Shown here piece by piece: positions 39,496 to 48,409 of a DNA stretch of 64,000 nucleotides. This DNA is from Actinobaculum sp. 313 (lineage in GTDB: Bacteria; Actinomycetota; Actinomycetes; Actinomycetales; Actinomycetaceae): the NCBI RefSeq assembly GCF_003073475.1, contig NZ_CP029033.1:1550001-1614000 (forward strand), given 5' to 3'. The notes beneath the pieces are model-generated. The model did no database searches. It worked only from the letters and a program-made list of their open reading frames with translations, and was not told where the DNA came from. Every line of letters starts with the position of its first letter. Within the stretch, counting starts at the first letter, position 1. The position numbers and the translations under genes are program-made.

Positions 39496-39700
39496 GAGGT
39501 TGCTTCCGTTCCTTACGTCCTGCCTACTGCCGCGTTAGCGAGGCTTTTGGAGACTGGCCACCGATAGCCTTCGCAGAGCGCCTAGTTGTAGTCCTCGCGA
39601 AGCGGCGGACTGCCTAGCCGTCGGCGATCCTCAAATCCGAGCGCCGACGCGCGGCGTCACGTGGCGGCACGAAAGGGCATTTTGTCTGTAACCTTAAGCC

Positions 39701-41734
39701 GTGGTGCAAGATGACCCTCTGATTGGCGCTGTCATTGACGGCCGTTATGCCATCACCGCTTCGCTGGGACGCGGCGGCATGGCGACGGTTTATCGTGCCC
39801 GCGACAAACGCCTAGAGCGTGATGTGGCCGTCAAGCTCATGCATCCGCATCTCGCTCAGCAATCGGATTTCACCGAGCGGTTCAGCAAAGAGGCGCGTGC
39901 AGCGGCGCAACTGTCGAACCCGCACGTTGTTTCGGTATACGACCGGGGCGTATGGGCCTCACCGAACGGCGCGCACGCCTATCTCGTCATGGAGTTCGTT
40001 CCCGGCCCGGATCTGCGCTCTGAACTCAATCGGCTCGGCAGCTTCAACCTCGGCACCGCCCTCGCACTGACTGAACAGGTTTTGCGCGCGCTAGCCGCTG
40101 CCCACTCCGCCGACATCGTGCATCGTGACGTCAAACCAGAGAACGTTCTTCTCACCGCACCGCTTCCACCCGCCAGTGTCTTCGAGCGGCCCGAAATTCA
40201 CGCCGAAGTAGCAGATTTTGGCCTCGCGCGTGCCCTTGATGCGACGACGACGGCGTCGGGAGTCATGATGGGCACCATCGCGTACGTGGCGCCGGAAGTG
40301 ATCACAACCGGACATGCGACCGCCGCAGCAGACGTGTATGCGGCGGGGATTATGCTGTATGAGTTTCTCACGGGCTCCCTTCCCTTTAGCGCGGAAACAC
40401 CGATCGCGACCGCGTATATGCATGTCAACTCACCCATGCCGCGTGTTGCAACGCAGGCGCCGTGGCTGCCCCCGGCGGTAGATTCGCTGATCGGTCTGTT
40501 AACTGCAAAAGATCCCTCCGACCGTCCTTCCGACGGAACTGCAGCGGTCAAGGCGCTGGTGGCTGTCACCGCGTCCATTGCGGATGAGGACCTTATCAGG
40601 CGCATTCCTGTTATCCCGCGAATTCCCACACCCGCCGAAGCGCCTTCGTCGCCAGCTGCTGACACGCCTGAACGGCCCGTCGGCGGAACGGATCCGCTTC
40701 CCCGGCAAGCCACACAGCGGCTCACCGCTGCGGCCACAACACAGCTCGCGACCCACTCTGGCCCAGACCGTGCAAAAAAAGCGCGTCGGGTGAAGGACGA
40801 CGATGCCGCCATTGACGCAGCGATCTCAGACGCAGCCGCCGAAACACGTACGAGGACGCGACGGCGACGCTGGCCGTGGGCTCTCCTCCTATTGGTCGTG
40901 GTGCTTGCCAGCGCCACTGCCTGGTATTTCTTCCTCGGGCCAGGTAAACGCGTCACGGTCCCGAACGTCGTCGGCCAGTCCTACGAGCGGGCCGAGTCTA
41001 CGCTTGCCCAGCACGAGTTGACCGCCGAACGGCACGAGGCATATTCCGATGAGGTCGAGGCGGGCGTCGTCATTTCCACGGATCCGGAGGCAGGCGAGCG
41101 AACTGATCCAGCCGATCCCGTTCGGGTGACGGTATCGCTGGGCGTTGAACAGGTCAAGGTGCCTGATCTTTCTGGCAAGACGGAGGAAGAAGCACAGCAA
41201 GAGCTGAGCTCTTCCCGCCTATCCATGGAGCGGGCAGAGGCATATTCCGAAACAGTTCCAGAAGGAAGTGTCATTGCACAGGGCGTGAGCCCGGGAGAAC
41301 TGGTCAATCATGACAGTACGGTCGCGGTGACGATCTCCCTGGGGCGAGAACCGATCTCGGTGCCCGATGTGGTCGGGTTAAGCGACAGCGCTGCGACGGA
41401 ACAGATCCAGGCGGCCGGGCTCACAACGCAGGTCGTGCAACAGTACTCCGAGACCGTCGAAGAAGGCGCAGTTATAGCGCAGGACCCTGCCGATGGCACG
41501 TTGTATCGTGGTGATACCGTCACGATTACGGTATCGCTGGGCCCCGAGCTGATCGAAGTTCCTAACGTGGTCGGTAAGTCGACGTCTGAGGCTACTCGGA
41601 TTCTCGAAGAGGCAGGCTTCGAGGTCAACGTCGAAATGATTCTGGGAGGCTACTTCGCAACCGTGCGAGCACAAGATCCGGGTGCAGGTGACAAGGTGCG
41701 CCGCGGCACAACTATCACCTTGACCGTCGTCTAG
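39701..41734 (+). CDS. Serine/threonine protein kinase with four PASTA domains
   Basis: The protein has 677 aa. The kinase domain (residues 16-280) has the Gly loop GRGGMATVYRARD, Lys45, HRDVKPEN at 141-148, DFGLARA at 172-178 and APE near 197. A juxtamembrane linker, one transmembrane helix (391-413) and four extracellular PASTA repeats (each starting VPNVVG-like) follow. PASTA domains sense muropeptides or lipid II; the kinase controls wall growth and division. Its place beside the Rv2175c-like and class II DAHP synthase genes matches mycobacterial pknL, though PknL itself lacks four PASTA repeats. Start GTG 39701. Confidence 0.94.
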   Translation: MVQDDPLIGAVIDGRYAITASLGRGGMATVYRARDKRLERDVAVKLMHPHLAQQSDFTERFSKEARAAAQLSNPHVVSVYDRGVWASPNGAHAYLVMEFVPGPDLRSELNRLGSFNLGTALALTEQVLRALAAAHSADIVHRDVKPENVLLTAPLPPASVFERPEIHAEVADFGLARALDATTTASGVMMGTIAYVAPEVITTGHATAAADVYAAGIMLYEFLTGSLPFSAETPIATAYMHVNSPMPRVATQAPWLPPAVDSLIGLLTAKDPSDRPSDGTAAVKALVAVTASIADEDLIRRIPVIPRIPTPAEAPSSPAADTPERPVGGTDPLPRQATQRLTAAATTQLATHSGPDRAKKARRVKDDDAAIDAAISDAAAETRTRTRRRRWPWALLLLVVVLASATAWYFFLGPGKRVTVPNVVGQSYERAESTLAQHELTAERHEAYSDEVEAGVVISTDPEAGERTDPADPVRVTVSLGVEQVKVPDLSGKTEEEAQQELSSSRLSMERAEAYSETVPEGSVIAQGVSPGELVNHDSTVAVTISLGREPISVPDVVGLSDSAATEQIQAAGLTTQVVQQYSETVEEGAVIAQDPADGTLYRGDTVTITVSLGPELIEVPNVVGKSTSEATRILEEAGFEVNVEMILGGYFATVRAQDPGAGDKVRRGTTITLTVV

Positions 41735-41794
41735 TTGTGCGCCAACCGGCGAACCGCCAACTCCCCTAGCGTCAGACCCCAGAATCGCGCGGCG

Positions 41795-43153
41795 TTAGAT
41801 GTGGATGTCGCGCAGCATTTCCGCCAACAGAAACGCCATTTCCAAGGACTGCTGGTGATTCAAACGCGGATCAACCAAGGTCTCATACCGCTCTTCCAGG
41901 GTGTCCTCCAGGATCTCTTCCGATCCACCGAGTACCTCCGTCACGTCATCACCAGTCAGTTCCACATGGATGCCGCCCGGATGCGTTCCCAACTCTTGGT
42001 GGACAAGGAAGAACCCTTGGATTTCCGCGAGGATATCGGTAAGCCGCCGCGTCTTTAGCCCGTTGGCAGCGGTGATGGTGTTCCCGTGCATAGGATCGGT
42101 CACCCAGGTCACGGGGCGGCCGTCGGCGCACACCGCTTCCACGAGAGCGGGAAGACGCTCGGTAATGAGCTGTGCTCCCATACGGGTTATGAAGGTGAGT
42201 CGACCATCCTCGCCTGCCGGATTGAGCTTGTCCATCAGCGCGATCACGTCTTCCGGCGTCGTCGTGGGCCCCAGCTTCACTCCGATCGGGTTACGGACGT
42301 GGGATAGCATCTCCACATGCGCGCCGTCAATATCTCGGGTACGCTCGCCGATCCATAAGAAATGTGCCGAACAAGCGTAGGGCTCTCGCGTACGCGAGTC
42401 CACCCGGATCAACGCTTCTTCGTACGGCAGCAACAGCGCTTCGTGCGAGCTGTAGAAATCCACCGTGCTGAAGGACTCGCTGCTAACGCGCGCGGCCCGC
42501 ATGAAACGCATCGCCCGGTCGATCTCACCGGCGACCTGCTCGTAGCGAGCGTATGCAGGGTTCCGCACGAACCCCTTGTTCCACTCATGGACTTTAGACA
42601 GGTCTGCGAAGCCTCCGGTGGTGAATGCCCTGATCAAATTCAGCGTCGCAACCGACCGCTGGTATGCCTCAATGAGTCGGTACGGATCCGGTGTACGCGC
42701 CGCAGCCGTGAATTCATGCCCATTGACTGCATCCCCCATATACGAGGGCAACTCGACGCCGTCGCGCGTCTCGGTTGGCTTGGAGCGCGGCTTCGCGTAT
42801 TGACCGGCCATGCGACCGATTTTGACCACCGGCACGGACGCCCCGTATGTCAACACAACTGCCATCTGCAGCACGGTGCGGATTTTGGCGCGGATACGGT
42901 CGGCCTTCGATTCGGCGAAGGACTCTGCGCAGTCTCCACCCATGAGGACGAAGGCCTGGCCATGCGCGGCACCCGCGATCTCATTCTTCAGCTTGTCCGC
43001 CTCACCGGCAAAAGTCAGCGGTGGCAGCGTCCGCAAATACTCGACGGCGCGGTCCAATTCGGCCGCGTCGGGCCAAGCCGGCTGGTGCTTGGCAGGAAAG
43101 CTCCGCCAGGCACGGATGGCAGCCAGCGTTTCTTCATCGGCAGCGTCGAACAT
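41795..43153 (-). CDS. aroG: Class II 3-deoxy-7-phosphoheptulonate synthase
   Basis: The enzyme has 452 aa and joins phosphoenolpyruvate and erythrose-4-phosphate, the first step of the shikimate pathway. Class II motifs are clear: FVLMGGDCAESFAES, KIGRMAGQYAKPRS, GEDGRLTFITRMG and WVTDPMHGNT. Length matches the mycobacterial enzyme, which lies in the same neighbourhood (Rv2178c). ATG 43153 is used; no clear ribosome site is visible. It converges on the PASTA kinase gene and follows a long leader region with inverted and direct repeats. Confidence 0.95.
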   Translation of the reverse strand: MFDAADEETLAAIRAWRSFPAKHQPAWPDAAELDRAVEYLRTLPPLTFAGEADKLKNEIAGAAHGQAFVLMGGDCAESFAESKADRIRAKIRTVLQMAVVLTYGASVPVVKIGRMAGQYAKPRSKPTETRDGVELPSYMGDAVNGHEFTAAARTPDPYRLIEAYQRSVATLNLIRAFTTGGFADLSKVHEWNKGFVRNPAYARYEQVAGEIDRAMRFMRAARVSSESFSTVDFYSSHEALLLPYEEALIRVDSRTREPYACSAHFLWIGERTRDIDGAHVEMLSHVRNPIGVKLGPTTTPEDVIALMDKLNPAGEDGRLTFITRMGAQLITERLPALVEAVCADGRPVTWVTDPMHGNTITAANGLKTRRLTDILAEIQGFFLVHQELGTHPGGIHVELTGDDVTEVLGGSEEILEDTLEERYETLVDPRLNHQQSLEMAFLLAEMLRDIHI

Positions 43154-43298
43154 GAGGAAATCTTACCGGCAATGCCGCGCTTGAAGGCGGCATGTCCACC
43201 GCCCCTGCTTACATTCCCTTCACGTCCACAGATTCGCGGTACACGATAGTCTCGGTTGAGGTTCCCGGACGGCTCTATTCGTATCAATCGCCGGAATA

Positions 43299-43359
43299 TC
43301 CGGGTTATACGCTGATTCTCCGGGTTATTCGCGGAAAACTGCGGAAAACCCGGAGAATC
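43299..43359. promoter_or_regulatory. Repeat/hairpin region between pfp and aroG
   Basis: GATTCTCCGGGTT at 43314-43326 and AACCCGGAGAATC at 43347-43359 form a perfect 13-bp inverted repeat with a 20-base loop. CCGGGTTATACG (43300-43311) is nearly repeated as CCGGGTTATTCG at 43320-43331. The region lies 45 bases past the pfp stop and about 150 bases before aroG, both on the minus strand. It may terminate pfp or regulate aroG. No T-tract or leader peptide was recognised. Confidence 0.6.
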
Positions 43360-43403
43360 ACCAGCAGGTTGAACAGCGGTTGCGTTGCCGAAACGGGTAA
43401 TGG

Positions 43404-44615
43404 TTAGCGTCCGCGGACTTCCTGACCGAGCTCGCTCATCAGATCGGTGAACCACTCTTGCGTAATATCGAAAGGCTTGGCTCCCTTGATGCGCGGGAAG
43501 TCGATGGCCGTGAGCACGTTACCATTCTCCTCATCGTGCCCGATCACGCCGGATGCTCCCTCTAGCGCGCATTGCACGGCAAGATCAACCATCGACTTGA
43601 TCAGCCGCAGATCATCGGGGTTGGCGTGCCAGGAGCGCGAGTAGTATCCGGACTTCTGCACCATAACCTTCTCCGCACCAATACGCTGCGCGAATTGCTT
43701 GGCGAACCACTGACCCGGGTTGATCGTATCCAGCTTGACGTGCCCGAAGGGATCGCGCTGGATCTCCTCCCCCGCGGCTTCCTTCTCGGCGATGATCTCG
43801 TCAATACCCGCGCCCTCGGAGAGGAAGATATTGACATTGCCAATCTCATCCATGATGGCGCGCAGGCGTGTGGCCTCACCGTCCATGTCTAGCGCCATCT
43901 CCGGCAGGTACACGGCATGCACATCCCAGCGTTCCTGGCTCAGCCCGAGCGACGGCGCCCACTCCTGCTTGCCGACCCAGTCGTGGTAGTAGGCGGCGCT
44001 TTGCGCGGTGAGGTAGCCGCAGTTGCGACCCATGACCTCATGCACGATCAGCATGCGCGGATTGGACCGGTGCTCGGCGATCACATGCTGAGCAAAGCCT
44101 GAGGCCTCTTCGGCCGCGGTCCAAGCACCGAGGGACTGCCGGATCGGGATGATGTCATTATCGATAGTCTTCGGCAAGCCGACCACGGTCAGTTCGTAAT
44201 TGTTCTCGTGCAGGTACGCAGCCAGGTCAGCCGCCGTGGTGTTTGTATCGTCACCGCCGATGGTGTGCAACACGTCGACGCCGTCGGTGCGCAGACGCTC
44301 GGCCGCCACCTGCAGTGGGTCCTCACCCTCCTTGACGAGGCCGCGTTCCACCAGATCCTTGGCGTTGGTCAGTTTGACGCGGGAATTACCGATCGGAGAA
44401 CCTCCAAAGCGGTGCAGAATAGCGGCATCCTTGCGGCCTTCGGCATCGATGGTGACGAAATTGCCGGTTAGCAGGCCGTGGTAGCCGTACTGGTAGGCGA
44501 TAATCTCCACGTCAGGAGCAATTTCTGAGTAGCGCTCGATCAATCCGCCGACGGCGGAGGACAGGCAGGGGGCGAAACCGCCTGCGGTGAGCAGAGCAAC
44601 GCGACGGACAGTCAT
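43404..44615 (-). CDS. pfp: PPi-dependent 6-phosphofructokinase
   Basis: The enzyme has 403 aa. The phosphoryl-donor motif is TIGGDDTNTTA, and the substrate motif is GLPKTIDNDI. The second Asp of GGDD and the Lys of PKTIDND are the residues that favour pyrophosphate over ATP, so the call is a diphosphate-fructose-6-phosphate phosphotransferase, a reversible glycolytic step. PPi-type enzymes are known in Actinomyces. ATG 44615 is followed by TVRRVALLTAGGFAPCLSSA. It lies upstream of aroG on the same strand, 250 bases away. Confidence 0.92.
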   Translation of the reverse strand: MTVRRVALLTAGGFAPCLSSAVGGLIERYSEIAPDVEIIAYQYGYHGLLTGNFVTIDAEGRKDAAILHRFGGSPIGNSRVKLTNAKDLVERGLVKEGEDPLQVAAERLRTDGVDVLHTIGGDDTNTTAADLAAYLHENNYELTVVGLPKTIDNDIIPIRQSLGAWTAAEEASGFAQHVIAEHRSNPRMLIVHEVMGRNCGYLTAQSAAYYHDWVGKQEWAPSLGLSQERWDVHAVYLPEMALDMDGEATRLRAIMDEIGNVNIFLSEGAGIDEIIAEKEAAGEEIQRDPFGHVKLDTINPGQWFAKQFAQRIGAEKVMVQKSGYYSRSWHANPDDLRLIKSMVDLAVQCALEGASGVIGHDEENGNVLTAIDFPRIKGAKPFDITQEWFTDLMSELGQEVRGR

Positions 44616-44896
44616 CGTGAACCTTCCCTTGAGTTTTGGGTTGTGCCCGAAGACGGGCGGAGTAATACGCGGCGGCAGCGCCGCCTCGTGCTTAGTCTAC
44701 CGGTCTGGGCATTGGCATTTCACACACAAGCGTCATGGCCACGGGTGGCGTCAGCTCGCCAAGTCCGAGGAGTAGGGCGGATGTGGGGAAAGTGTCCCGG
44801 CCACGGGTGGCATCCGGCGCTGCCCCACGTATAGGCACGGCTTAGCCGTCAGCGAGATACCCCGGCATCGCTCGATGTGCTCGCTATGCTGGAGTT

Positions 44897-45616
44897 ATGC
44901 CAGTTACGCCGAGTTCTGAGATGTCCGACGGCGATTTCGACGCCGCCTGGAAGGACATCACCGCTAATCTTTCCGATCTCGACTTTCCCGGCAAGGATAC
45001 TTCCGATATCCCGACCGGCCGCGGTGCGAAAGACCGTGCAAGCTCTTCTTCCACGCTGTTTTCGGGTGGCGCGTCAGGCTTTGCCAATGCAGGGGAAACC
45101 ACTGACACAGGCAATGCCAAGAACCTTTCGGACACCGGCTCTACAGAGGAGTCCCCTTCATTCTTCCGCTCGACTGCCCGCCGTCGCGGTACGAATGCGG
45201 GCACGGCCTCACCCTCGAACACTGATGCGGCACCGGCCGATGATCGTGCGTCCCCGGCTTTTGGCGGTCCTACGCATCCCACAGGTGAGGCGGACTCGCA
45301 TCCCTTGGGCGGCCCACGTGACTGGACCCCCGCGAGCGAAGATGACGACGAGTTCTTTTCTTATGAGGACGACGTTCTTGCGCAGATCCCGGAGGCCGAT
45401 GACACTCCGGTATCCCCTCTTGCCGTCGCGTTGTGGGTTGCTGCGGGCCTTAGTCTCGCCGGTGCCATTGCCATCCTCATCGGCCTCCTACCCGGCAGCG
45501 GCGGCCTCGCCGGCACGATGATAGCCGCAAGTTTCATTCTCGGTGCTTTCGCGGCGTTCGCCAGCTCTCCGCGCGATGACGACATTGACCCCTTCGACGA
45601 CGGCGCCCGGGTGTAG
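44897..45616 (+). CDS. Membrane protein with a disordered acidic N-terminus
   Basis: The protein has 239 aa. Residues 1-170 are Ser/Thr/Asp/Gly-rich and probably disordered. Two hydrophobic helices lie at about 173-220, and the C-terminus is acidic (DDDIDPFDDGARV). The opening FDAAWKDITANLSDL resembles a motif of conserved actinobacterial membrane proteins of unknown function. It precedes the DEDDh/GIY-YIG nuclease gene on the same strand. The end of the gene is partly duplicated 115 bases downstream. Confidence 0.72.
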   Translation: MPVTPSSEMSDGDFDAAWKDITANLSDLDFPGKDTSDIPTGRGAKDRASSSSTLFSGGASGFANAGETTDTGNAKNLSDTGSTEESPSFFRSTARRRGTNAGTASPSNTDAAPADDRASPAFGGPTHPTGEADSHPLGGPRDWTPASEDDDEFFSYEDDVLAQIPEADDTPVSPLAVALWVAAGLSLAGAIAILIGLLPGSGGLAGTMIAASFILGAFAAFASSPRDDDIDPFDDGARV

Positions 45617-45736
45617 TGGCACAGCGGCCATCTATAGTCGTCGTCTCTCGCGCAGACCAATGACGGCCACATTGCCTATAACGGTCGGGCACATACACGT
45701 CGTCCGGTCTATCGACGGCGCCCGAGTGTAGTGGCA
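45598..45736 (+). repeat. Short direct repeat of a gene 3' end
   Basis: The 24 bases at 45598-45621, which encode DGARV plus the stop and three more bases, recur at 45713-45736 with one mismatch. The second copy also ends a short frame with DGARV and stop. A small local duplication is likely. Confidence 0.75.
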
Positions 45737-45849
45737 GGCCGCCGCTCACCAGCGACACGCACCACGTGAGCCCGAGCAGGCCTGATCGGTGGCACCATCT
45801 GGCCGTGTCGGCTCTACTATGTGTCGGAGGCGCGTCTTAAGCTGGCGAC

Positions 45850-47745
45850 GTGAAGGAATCACTGACGGCACCTGCCCCCGGAGCACGGTTGGATCTGGAA
45901 CCCATCCGGCGGATACGGCTGTCCCAGCACACTGCCGTGCGCTCCGCGGCCTCACAAACGCCGCGATCCGGGCACGCCGAACAGACCACTGCGCCCGCCG
46001 AGCCCACCGAAGTGGCTACACAACTCTCCTTCGCCGATCTTGGTCTGCCGCTGGAGAAGGTCACCTTCGTCGTCGTCGACTTGGAAACAACCGGTGGCAC
46101 GCCGGGGCTACGTTCTATCACCGAATTTGGAGCGGTGAAGGTGTGCGGCGGTGAACTCGTGGGCGAGTTCGCCACCCTGGTAAACCCTCACGAGCCGATC
46201 TCTCCGTTCATCACGCGTCTGACGGGGATCACCACCGCCATGGTGATGCGTGCTCCGCAGATCGAGGCTGTGATGCCGAGTTTTCTGGAGTTTCTTGGCA
46301 CCTCACCGGATACCGTGCTGGTTGCTCACAATGCCCGCTTCGACGTCGGCCACCTCAAAGCGGCAGCAACCGCCCTGGACCTGCCGTGGCCGCGCGTGAA
46401 GATCCTCGACACGGTGAAGCTGGCCCGCCGCGTTTTCACCCGCGAGGAGGCGCCGAACGTCAAGCTCGGAACACTGGCGCGCATCTGTCACGCCACCGTC
46501 TCTCCCTCACATCGTGCGCTTGACGACGCCCGCGCCACCGTTGATGTTCTTCATGCCATGCTCGGCCGTCTCGGCCCGCTCGGTGTCACGCACCTGGACG
46601 ATTTGCTGACCGCCTCCGATCCGGTGCCCGCCAAGCGACGGCGAAAAGCCGTTTTAGCCGACGGACTGCCACACTCCCCCGGGGTTTACCGCTTCATAGG
46701 TCCGGGGGAAGAAGTGATGTATGTCGGGAAGTCGGTCAACCTCTATCAGCGAGTACGCCAGTACTTCACCGCAGCGGAGCGCCGTAAACGCATGGCGGAA
46801 ATGATTGATCTGGCCACTCGGGTGGACGTCACCGCTACGGCAACAGCCTTGGAGGCCAGTGTGCTCGAATTGCGTCTGATCGCGGAACTGGATCCGCCCT
46901 ACAATCGGCGCTCCCGCCGCCCCGATCGACGGCCCTGGTTGGTTCTGACCGATGAACCGCATCCACGCCTCAAAGTCACACGAAACCTTGCTGCAAACGC
47001 CATGCCGGATGCGCTTGGCCCGTTCTCCTCCACTAGTCAGGCCCGCAAGGCGGCGACACTACTCGCCGATGTTTCGCGTCTGCGTACCTGCACACGGGTA
47101 CTTCCGGGCACCCCACGCCCCGGTGCCCAGGCATGCCACTTGCTGGAACTGGGACGTTGTTGCGCACCCTGTGTTTCAGCCGACACCGCCGCCGGGGAGC
47201 GTTCCGTGCGGGACGTCAAGCAGATGCTCACCGGCGCCAGTGATTCCTTGTGGGAACGCCAGCTGGAACGCCTGAATCTGCTTGCGGCCCAGGAGCGCTT
47301 TGAGCAGGCGGCCGAGGAGCGTGATCGGCTCGCTGCCGTGCTTTCGGCCCAGCGACGTCGCGAGCGGTTGTTTCCGCTGTTGCAGGCATCCGAGGTTATC
47401 GCGGCCTCCCGCAGCGAGAACGGCTGGGACGTGGCGGTAATCCGCTACGGCCGCCTGGCGGGAAGCGCACGGGCGTCGAAGCAGGAGAATCCGCCCGATG
47501 TGGCACGGCACTTGGCGGAGCACTGCGAAGCCGTTTCCGCTCCTGCCACGGCTGCGAGTGCCGCACCGGTGGAAGAAAGCGAGTTGCTGCTGGCTTGGCT
47601 GTGGCAGAAGGAGACACGCCTGCTCAGTTTTACCGGGCCTGTTCCCCTGGCGCTGCCACGGCGCGCTGCAGCACGCCACCGCGTTCCCAGCGCGGAGGAA
47701 GACTGCCGCTTTATCGACGGTTGGCAGCCAAGTCTGGTGAGGTAA
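45850..47745 (+). CDS. DEDDh exonuclease fused to a GIY-YIG/UvrC-like nuclease
   Basis: The protein has 631 aa. Residues 70-235 are a DEDDh 3'-5' exonuclease (FVVVDLETTGGTPG; LVAHNARFDVGHL; HRALDDARATVDV). From about residue 270 a GIY-YIG endonuclease follows (HSPGVYRFIGPGEEVMYVGK), then a Cys cluster (CHLLELGRCCAPC) and a UvrC-like coiled UvrB-binding helix (ERFEQAAEERDRLAAV). This fused architecture is common in actinobacteria and is thought to act in DNA repair, like Cho. Start GTG 45850. Confidence 0.9.
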   Translation: MKESLTAPAPGARLDLEPIRRIRLSQHTAVRSAASQTPRSGHAEQTTAPAEPTEVATQLSFADLGLPLEKVTFVVVDLETTGGTPGLRSITEFGAVKVCGGELVGEFATLVNPHEPISPFITRLTGITTAMVMRAPQIEAVMPSFLEFLGTSPDTVLVAHNARFDVGHLKAAATALDLPWPRVKILDTVKLARRVFTREEAPNVKLGTLARICHATVSPSHRALDDARATVDVLHAMLGRLGPLGVTHLDDLLTASDPVPAKRRRKAVLADGLPHSPGVYRFIGPGEEVMYVGKSVNLYQRVRQYFTAAERRKRMAEMIDLATRVDVTATATALEASVLELRLIAELDPPYNRRSRRPDRRPWLVLTDEPHPRLKVTRNLAANAMPDALGPFSSTSQARKAATLLADVSRLRTCTRVLPGTPRPGAQACHLLELGRCCAPCVSADTAAGERSVRDVKQMLTGASDSLWERQLERLNLLAAQERFEQAAEERDRLAAVLSAQRRRERLFPLLQASEVIAASRSENGWDVAVIRYGRLAGSARASKQENPPDVARHLAEHCEAVSAPATAASAAPVEESELLLAWLWQKETRLLSFTGPVPLALPRRAAARHRVPSAEEDCRFIDGWQPSLVR

Positions 47746-47827
47746 CCGGATGGGCTAACCGGACAGTACGGCGCCGTATCGCGTTCCGAGAGATAGACTT
47801 GACCTAGTCCGGTCCGAAGGAGTTCTT

Positions 47828-48105
47828 ATGCCCACGGCAATTGTTCATATTGATGCCGACGTCGCTCGTATCCCGAGGTGGCCGAGCAGATCGCCTCGAC
47901 CCCGGGAGTTGCCGAAGTTTATTCGGTGACTGGCGATACCGATATCGTCGCACTGGTGCGTGTAAAGCAGCACGAAGATCTTGCCTCGGTGATCCCCGAT
48001 GCGATCGGGAAGATTCCCGGTGTGAAACGCCTGCGCACATACTTGGCCTTCCGCGAGTTTTCGCAGGGCGATCTTGATGCAGCCTACAACCTCGGATTGG
48101 ACTGA
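47828..48105 (+). pseudogene. Lrp/AsnC ligand-binding (RAM) domain protein, frameshifted
   Basis: ATG 47828 after AAGGAG opens PTAIVHIDADVARIP, then the frame fails at about 47872. The rest, EVAEQIASTPGVAEVYSVTG to DAAYNLGLD, continues in another frame to 48105. One more C in the CCC at 47872-47874 restores a 92-residue stand-alone RAM domain, without a DNA-binding part, that probably senses amino acids. Such single-domain proteins are common in actinobacteria. It marks the left border of the accessory locus. Confidence 0.8.
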
Positions 48106-48200
48106 CCGGTCCGCGGCCACTTCTCAATTCGATTCGATGCCTGCGGCGCAAGGCCCAGCTAGGCGCGGTCTCCGGCAGTCGCTGTTGCCCCGACCCTTTG

Positions 48201-48347
48201 TTACTTCCGCGCGCTTCGCGCCACTTTGTCTAGTGTTACTTCCTATGCCTCGCGTGGGAAGTAATCCGGTTCCGCGACCGGGCGCAAGCCACCGGCAGAA
48301 CTCCCATTCCTGACGTGGGAGGTAATCCGTGTAACCATTCGGGTTAC
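48201..48347. repeat. Cluster of short direct and inverted repeats
   Basis: CGTGGGAAGTAATCCG (48253-48268) and CGTGGGAGGTAATCCG (48314-48329) are near-identical direct repeats. TTACTTCC occurs in the opposite orientation at 48201-48208 and 48236-48243, and can pair with GGAAGTAA. GTAACC-ATTCG-GGTTAC (48331-48347) is a small inverted repeat. The cluster lies 60-210 bases before the first lipoprotein gene and may be an operator array. Confidence 0.6.
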
Positions 48348-48409
48348 GTGGTATGCTCCGTTTGAGTTGTGTGGGTACCACATCGTGCGAAGAAACAAAG
48401 GAGCACCGC

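Noticed and set aside
43160-43403. T-box or peptide attenuator before aroG
   Set aside because: No T-box sequence, aromatic-codon leader peptide or T-tract was found.
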